Translations under genes and position numbers: made by a program
Assembly (NCBI GenBank): GCA_036226585.1
Contig: CP108997.1
Coordinates: forward strand, 7,006,001-7,070,000
Reading direction: 5' to 3'
From: Streptomyces sp. NBC_00708
GTDB taxonomy: Bacteria > Actinomycetota > Actinomycetes > Streptomycetales > Streptomycetaceae
Length of the DNA stretch: 64,000 nucleotides
The notes under the pieces: generated by a model
What the model was told of the DNA's origin: nothing
The model's input: only the letters and a program-made list of their open reading frames with translations
Database searches by the model: none
Shown here: piece after piece, positions 59,930 through 64,000 of the stretch
How the letters are laid out: each line of letters starts with the position of its first letter
How positions within the stretch are numbered: position 1 is the first letter of the stretch

Positions 59930-60943
59930 TCACATCGGGGGCAGTTGAAGCGGCCCGCGGCCCTCGCGGACCTTGCCGACCTCACGCAGTGCGCCCCGCG
60001 GCCTGCCGTCCAGGTCGGTGGTCACCAGCACGGCCCGGTCGCCCAGGCACGTCTTGTCCCCGTCGGGCTCCTCGCAGTACAGGACGTACCCGGTGACCCG
60101 GTCGACGGTCCCGGGCTCCAGGCGCCACACCCACTCGTAGTCGCTCACCTGGACGCGGGGGTGGGCCGCCCGCAGCCGTTCCCCGACCGCGCTGTGGACG
60201 GCCGCGGCGAATTTCTGCCGCTCGTCGAACGGGCGGACGATGCGGGCGCTGCCCGAGGACGGGTCCACGAGCCCGTCCTTCGCCGCGTAGCCGGCGGAGT
60301 AGTAGGCGTGCCCGCTGAGGGCCGCGAGGAGCGGGGTCGCGCTCAGGCGCATGGCCGTCGGCCGGGACTTCTTTCCCGCCGGCCGTTTCTCGGCGACGGA
60401 CGGGGACACCAGGTTGACCGATGCTCCCTTGACGTCGGTCCCCTCCTTCCACTGCCGCGCGCACGCTCCGATCTCCTGGAGCAGGGCGGACACCGTGGCA
60501 TTGGTGGGGGAGGCGGCGATCCAGGGCGCCCCGGTCTGCGGATCGACGGCGAGCACCTCGTGGCCGCAGCGCCGGAACGTGTCGACGAGGACCCGCAGCG
60601 CCGCCGCCTCCCGCCGTCCGCGCCGCACCGCCTCGTCCATCACCCCCCGGCAGTCATGGGTGTTGCAGGTGCCCGCGTCGGCGTCCACCCGCATCCGGAC
60701 CACGGCGTCGGGGTCGTCGGTCATCGCGAAGGTGATCTCCGAACCGCTCGCGTGCGGGACCAGGGTGTGGGCCTCGATCACACGGAGAACGCCCGGGTAG
60801 TATCTGTCGGCCAGCTTCTCGGCGTACCGGCGGTCCTCCTTCGTGGTGACCACGCCGCACCCCGTCAGCGCCAGCGCGAGTACGCATGCCAGCGCACCGG
60901 CCGCCCCGACTCCGGTTCCGCGCCGTCTCGGCGATCCGTCCAT
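59930..60943 (-). CDS. putative lipoprotein
   Basis: A 337-residue lipoprotein: signal with lipobox LTGC (Cys29), then no recognised domain. Features are a probable disulfide-rich region (CNTHDC near residue 92, CGHEV, CARQW and CEEPDGDKTC) and a helical, charged central part. It lies outside the membrane. The start MDGSPRRRG follows a GGGGCGGA ribosome site. It converges with the carboxylesterase and is divergent from the protease gene. Function unknown. Confidence 0.7.
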   Translation of the reverse strand: MDGSPRRRGTGVGAAGALACVLALALTGCGVVTTKEDRRYAEKLADRYYPGVLRVIEAHTLVPHASGSEITFAMTDDPDAVVRMRVDADAGTCNTHDCRGVMDEAVRRGRREAAALRVLVDTFRRCGHEVLAVDPQTGAPWIAASPTNATVSALLQEIGACARQWKEGTDVKGASVNLVSPSVAEKRPAGKKSRPTAMRLSATPLLAALSGHAYYSAGYAAKDGLVDPSSGSARIVRPFDERQKFAAAVHSAVGERLRAAHPRVQVSDYEWVWRLEPGTVDRVTGYVLYCEEPDGDKTCLGDRAVLVTTDLDGRPRGALREVGKVREGRGPLQLPPM

Positions 60944-61134
60944 TCCGCCCCGCCCCCTGCTCCATGCCCCGGCCCGCCCCATGCCCGGACCTGCCTGTTC
61001 ATCTGATGCGACGGTAGGACGGGCTCGCGCGCGGGGGATGAGTACGCCTACTCAGCGGGGGGCCCGTACGGCCACCCATGTCATTGGCATGGACCTGCTA
61101 ATCGATTCTCCGCTACAGTCCGGAGCGGCACACT

Positions 61135-61150
61135 CTGAGAGCGCTCTCAG
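61135..61150. promoter_or_regulatory. LacI-family palindromic operator
   Basis: CTGAGAGCGCTCTCAG, a perfect 16-base palindrome whose core TGAGAGCGCTCTCA resembles the CebR/CelR operator TGGGAGCGCTCCCA of actinomycetes. It lies 65 bases upstream of the protease start. Confidence 0.55.
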
Positions 61151-61214
61151 CGAGACGCCTCGGACGCCTGCTGTTCCTCCCCCACCCAGCCGGAACAACA
61201 GAAGGGCCAAGACC

Positions 61215-62357
61215 TTGAGACGCACCACAGCCCTGAGAACCGCACTGTCCGCCGTACTCCTCCTCGGAGCCTGGGCGGGCGCGGGCTTCCCCTCGGCCGC
61301 CGCCGCGGACACCCCCGCCACCGCACCCGCCTCCAGCGGCCTGCTCGCCGCCATGCAGAAGGACCTCGGCCTGACGGAAAGTCAGGCCAGGGCGCGGCTC
61401 TCGGCCGAGAAGACCGCCACCGCGCTGCAGCCGAAGGCGCGCCACGCCGCCGGGGCGGCCTACGGTGGCTCCTGGTTCGACCCGGCGACCGGCGGCCTCA
61501 CCGTCGCCGTCACCGACACCGGGCAGGCGGCAGCGGTACGGGCCACCGGCGCCGCCGTGAGGATGGTGACCCACACCGAGAAGAGCCTCGACGCGGTCAA
61601 GGCGAAGCTCGACAAGCTCGACGCTCCGTCAGGTGTCAGCAGCTGGCACGTCGACCCGCGTGCCAACAAGGTCGTCATCGACGTCGTCGCCTCCCGGCAG
61701 TCTGACAACGATGTCCAGGCGTTCGTGCGGAAGGCCCGTGAGACCGGGCCCGTCAGCATCGAGAAGACCACGGAAGCGCCGAAGACCTTCTCGGCCGGGA
61801 CCGTGGGCGGCGACCCGTACTACACGGGCAACGTACGGTGCTCCATCGGCTTCTCCGTCTACGGCGGCTTCGTCACCGCGGGGCACTGCGGCCAGGCCGG
61901 CGCCGGAGTCAGTGGCTGGGACGGCTCCTACATAGGCAACTTCCAGGGCTCGTCCTTCCCCGGCGACGACTACGCGTGGGTCAACGTCGGCAGCGGCTGG
62001 TGGACGGTTCCCGTCGTCCTCGGCTGGGGCACCGTCTCCGACCAGCTCGTCCGCGGCTCCAACGTGGCGCCCATCGGCGCCTCGATCTGCCGCTCCGGCT
62101 CCACCTCGCACTGGCACTGCGGCAACGTGCTCGCCACCAACGAGACGGTCAACTACAGCCAGGGCGCGGTCTACCAGATGACGAAGACCAGCGTCTGCGC
62201 CGAACCGGGCGACTCCGGCGGCTCCTTCATCAGCGGCGACCAGGCCCAGGGCGTCACCTCCGGCGGCTGGGGCAACTGCAGCTCCGGCGGTGAGACCTGG
62301 CACCAGCCGATCAACGAGATCCTGAACCGGTACGGGCTGACGCTCCACACCGCCTGA
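61215..62357 (+). CDS. secreted streptogrisin-type serine protease precursor
   Basis: A 380-residue pre-pro-protease of family S1E. A signal peptide covers about 1-31, the alpha-lytic/streptogrisin prodomain about 40-195, and the mature trypsin-like domain from about 196. The catalytic triad is His224 (TAGHCG), Asp252 (GDDYAWV) and Ser334 (GDSGGS), and three cysteine pairs are visible. It is an extracellular protein-degrading enzyme. Starting at TTG 61215, the AAGGG upstream is weak; ATG 61089 in frame would add about 42 residues but runs through the palindrome and promoter-like DNA. Confidence 0.86.
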   Translation: MRRTTALRTALSAVLLLGAWAGAGFPSAAAADTPATAPASSGLLAAMQKDLGLTESQARARLSAEKTATALQPKARHAAGAAYGGSWFDPATGGLTVAVTDTGQAAAVRATGAAVRMVTHTEKSLDAVKAKLDKLDAPSGVSSWHVDPRANKVVIDVVASRQSDNDVQAFVRKARETGPVSIEKTTEAPKTFSAGTVGGDPYYTGNVRCSIGFSVYGGFVTAGHCGQAGAGVSGWDGSYIGNFQGSSFPGDDYAWVNVGSGWWTVPVVLGWGTVSDQLVRGSNVAPIGASICRSGSTSHWHCGNVLATNETVNYSQGAVYQMTKTSVCAEPGDSGGSFISGDQAQGVTSGGWGNCSSGGETWHQPINEILNRYGLTLHTA

Positions 62358-62371
62358 CCGCGTCCAGCGGA

Positions 62372-62408
62372 CACCGGGGCCTGCCGAGCGGGACGGCTGG
62401 CCCCGGTG
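62372..62408. terminator. hairpin terminator between protease and GNAT genes
   Basis: CACCGGGGCC (62372-62381) and GGCCCCGGTG (62399-62408) are perfect complements with a 17-base loop between the convergent protease and GNAT genes. Confidence 0.65.
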
Positions 62409-62425
62409 CACGTCCGCGCCGGGGC

Positions 62426-62866
62426 TCAGACGAGCCGGAGGTCGATGAACGGCACGGTGTCACCCGGCAGGACGTACCGCTCGGTCTCGACGAACCCCTG
62501 CCGCAACGCGAACCGCAGCCCCTCGGGGTTCGACTCCAGGACGCAGGTCTCGATCACCTCGGCACCGAGGCCCCGGGCGAGCTCCAGACCGTGTGTGTAC
62601 AGCTGCCCGCCCAGCCCCTGGTTGCGGTGCGCGGGCAGGACGCGGGCGATGACGGTCGCCACCGGGGCGTCCGCGCCGGGCGGGCGCACGGTGGAGCAAC
62701 CCACCAGGGCCTCGCCCAGATATGCGACGGACAACTGGTTGCGGCCCGCACGCTCCGCCACTTCCGTGAATGACAGAGCGGCCGTGGGGATGATGGCGTT
62801 GTGGACGAACTGCCAGTCCAGGAGCGAGGCCTCGCCGGCCGCCCGCTCGATACGAAGATCGGTCAT
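62426..62866 (-). CDS. GNAT family N-acetyltransferase
   Basis: A 146-residue GNAT domain: LRIERAAGEASLLDWQFVHN at the N-terminus, motif A with IARVLPAHRNQGLGGQLYTHGL (RxxGxG type, about 74-95), and a C-terminal strand/helix with LRFALRQGFVETERYVLPG. It acetylates an unknown amine using acetyl-CoA. It lies downstream on the same strand from the tRNA-like element at 62956-63028. Confidence 0.82.
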   Translation of the reverse strand: MTDLRIERAAGEASLLDWQFVHNAIIPTAALSFTEVAERAGRNQLSVAYLGEALVGCSTVRPPGADAPVATVIARVLPAHRNQGLGGQLYTHGLELARGLGAEVIETCVLESNPEGLRFALRQGFVETERYVLPGDTVPFIDLRLV

Positions 62867-62955
62867 CGCGTCAGGAAACCGGTCCGGCGGTCACTCGTCA
62901 ACCGGCCCGCGACGTCGCTCCCGAGGGCATGTGCGCCGGTCGGGTGCGAGGGAGA

Positions 62956-63028
62956 GCGGGCCGACCGGATTCGAACCGGCGTGCTCCTACATGCCGTGAA
63001 GGCGCGACGACCACTGCGCTACGGCCCG
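62956..63028 (-). tRNA. degenerate tRNA-like element, isotype undetermined
   Basis: On the minus strand the segment folds as a cloverleaf of 73 bases: acceptor CGGGCCG with its exact complement, a D-arm with GG in the loop, a 5-base anticodon stem with one mismatch and loop ACGGCAT (anticodon GGC if read literally), a 5-base variable region, and a canonical T-arm GCCGG-TTCGAAT-CCGGT. Position 33 is C instead of the invariant T, and the D-stem has a mismatch. The acceptor helix extends three or four pairs beyond normal. Probably a tRNA-derived or pseudo-tRNA; no CCA is encoded. Confidence 0.5.
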
Positions 63029-63207
63029 CTCCGCCGGAAAGCGTACCGGCAGTCGTGGACGGCCGGTCCAGGGGCAGCGGGCCGGTCCAGCGGCAGCGGC
63101 TCGCAGGCGCTCCGGCGTGCCTCGTGCGGAATCCGACTCTCCGGAGCTGTCACACACCGGCCGCCCGGCACACCTTCATGGGCCGGGAGATGCCCGAGGA
63201 GGCCATA

Positions 63208-63807
63208 GTGACCACAGTGACCGGACCCACATCCGCGCAGCCCGTCGCCGCAGCACCGGCGCCCATCCGACGCGTCCGCGAAGTGCCCGTCTTCCGCAAC
63301 CGCTTCGGCACGTTGTACAACGACGACGTCGTCGCACCGTCCGGGGCCGCCGGACAGTACCTGCGATGGCAGTGGCACAAGGAAGGTGCCGTCGTCATAC
63401 CGGTCGGCCCGGCCGGATACGCCTTCGTGACGTCCTACCGCTACCCGATCCAGGCCGCGTCCCTGGAGTTCCCCCGGGGCGCCGGAGAGGACAAGGAGAG
63501 CCTCGCGGCGGCTGCCGCCCGTGAACTGCGCGAGGAGACGGGGCTCGTCTGCGAGTCCCTGGAATCCCTCGGCGTCATCCACGCCGACACCGGCATCCTC
63601 GCCGCTCCGGTCCACGTGTACGTCGCGGAGGTGGACGTGGCGGCTGCGGAGGAGGCGCGGCCGGAAGCGATGGAATCCCTCACCGAACCGGTGTGGGTGA
63701 CCCCCGAGGAACTGCCGCAGTGGCTGGCCCAGGGGCGGATCACCTGCGGGATCACCCTCGCCGCACTCGCCCTCCTCCAGGCCCGCCGCCCCTACACGGT
63801 CGCTTAA
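63208..63807 (+). CDS. NUDIX hydrolase
   Basis: A 199-residue NUDIX enzyme. The Nudix box spans residues 91-113 (G-x5-E-x7-RELREETGL), inside a domain beginning near EVPVFRNRFGTLYNDDVV and ending GWVTPEELPQWLAQGRI-like WVTPEELPQWLAQ. The layout resembles ADP-ribose/sugar-nucleotide pyrophosphatases, but the substrate is undefined. GTG 63208 is preferred as GAGGAGG lies 5 bases upstream; ATG 63178 would add 10 residues. Its TAA overlaps the end of the converging partial gene. Confidence 0.85.
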   Translation: MTTVTGPTSAQPVAAAPAPIRRVREVPVFRNRFGTLYNDDVVAPSGAAGQYLRWQWHKEGAVVIPVGPAGYAFVTSYRYPIQAASLEFPRGAGEDKESLAAAAARELREETGLVCESLESLGVIHADTGILAAPVHVYVAEVDVAAAEEARPEAMESLTEPVWVTPEELPQWLAQGRITCGITLAALALLQARRPYTVA

Positions 63808-64000
63808 GGAGCGCGCAGCACCGGCGCGAGCCCCTGGGCATGCCGCTCGCCGGGACGGAAGAGGAGGACGATCAGGCGCGCACCCGGCGCGGCCATGGGC
63901 TGCGCCGCGCACATCGTGACCCACCCCGGACCGTCGACGGCATGCCGAAGGGGCCGTGCGTCGCCGTCGGGGTGGATGCGCCCGCTGCCCGACTCCCAGA
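63804..64000 (-). CDS. 3' end of a gene cut by the right window edge
   Basis: An open frame on the minus strand runs from the window edge to a TAA at 63806-63804, giving about 65 C-terminal residues with strongly GC third positions. Visible stretches are DGPGWVTMCAAQPMAAPGAR and LIVLLFRPGERHAQGL. I do not recognise the family from this piece. It overlaps the NUDIX stop by 4 bases. Confidence 0.6.
   Translation of the reverse strand, partial: WESGSGRIHPDGDARPLRHAVDGPGWVTMCAAQPMAAPGARLIVLLFRPGERHAQGLAPVLRAP

Noticed and set aside
61089..61214. ATG 61089 as the true start of the protease
   Set aside because: The added residues are not signal-like, contain the palindrome region and would bury the real signal peptide; TTG 61215 gives a proper N-terminus. 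Not fully excluded.

Overview
The window looks like a chromosomal segment of a Streptomyces (or very close actinomycete). Third codon positions are almost all G or C, GTG and TTG starts are common, and TTA leucine codons are almost absent (I found one). The gene families are streptomycete in character: SpoIIE-type PP2C phosphatases fused to anti-sigma kinase folds, a Roadblock/LC7 protein, LAETG sortase substrates, a streptogrisin-type protease, TerD, LCP proteins and a GH84 hexosaminidase. I see no insertion sequences, phage genes, CRISPR arrays or rRNA. Layout is compact, with many short divergent pairs of regulator and target, and hairpin terminators between convergent genes.

Region by region. 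1-8.1 kb: SnoaL-like protein / PadR regulator, an alpha/beta hydrolase, and an osmoprotectant ABC importer (two permeases and a lipoprotein) whose ATPase lies on the opposite strand beyond a class C serine hydrolase; then a proline-iminopeptidase-like hydrolase. 8.1-12.5 kb: rhodanese-DUF2892 membrane protein behind a CsoR/CstR-like operator, a PIG-L deacetylase, and a secreted GH84 beta-N-acetylglucosaminidase behind a DasR-like (dre) site. 12.6-16.3 kb: quinone oxidoreductase plus two translationally coupled acyl-CoA dehydrogenases, then small proteins. 16.8-22.5 kb: PepSY lipoprotein, an ABC exporter with a textbook SoxR-type promoter, a GAF-PP2C-HATPase signalling protein, and a secreted His/Trp-rich WXXGXW-repeat protein. 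22.6-29.5 kb: MFS transporter / mannonate dehydratase, a second ABC exporter, a BenE transporter divergent from an XRE-cupin regulator, and a Tat-exported amidase. 29.7-38.6 kb: SWIM/SNF2 helicase pair, fatty acid desaturase, MOSC protein, hypothetical proteins and an MpaB-type oxygenase. 38.6-46.9 kb: MarR/MMPL pair, TerD, LCP protein, orphan Roadblock protein, a double-HTH DUF6397-like protein, GNAT and an LAETG surface protein. 47-56.4 kb: PAS-GAF-PP2C-HATPase protein, 3-hydroxyisobutyryl-CoA hydrolase-like enzyme, a TTA-containing small gene, a Cys-cluster/pentapeptide-repeat protein, SRPBCC, an unusual radical SAM protein, and LysR/SDR. 56.5-64 kb: GH25 lysozyme, VOC/MarR pair, a small protein with a ParB-like N-terminal tail, carboxylesterase, lipoprotein, secreted serine protease behind a LacI-type palindrome, GNAT, a degenerate tRNA-like element, NUDIX hydrolase and a partial gene at the right edge.

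Common themes are cell-envelope and extracellular degradation (GH84, GH25, amidase, protease, LCP, two LAETG/lipoprotein classes), stress-linked export (SoxR-type ABC exporter, MarR-MMPL), and two look-alike phosphatase/anti-sigma proteins suggesting partner-switching control. All functional calls come from reading motifs and operators by eye; no searches were run.
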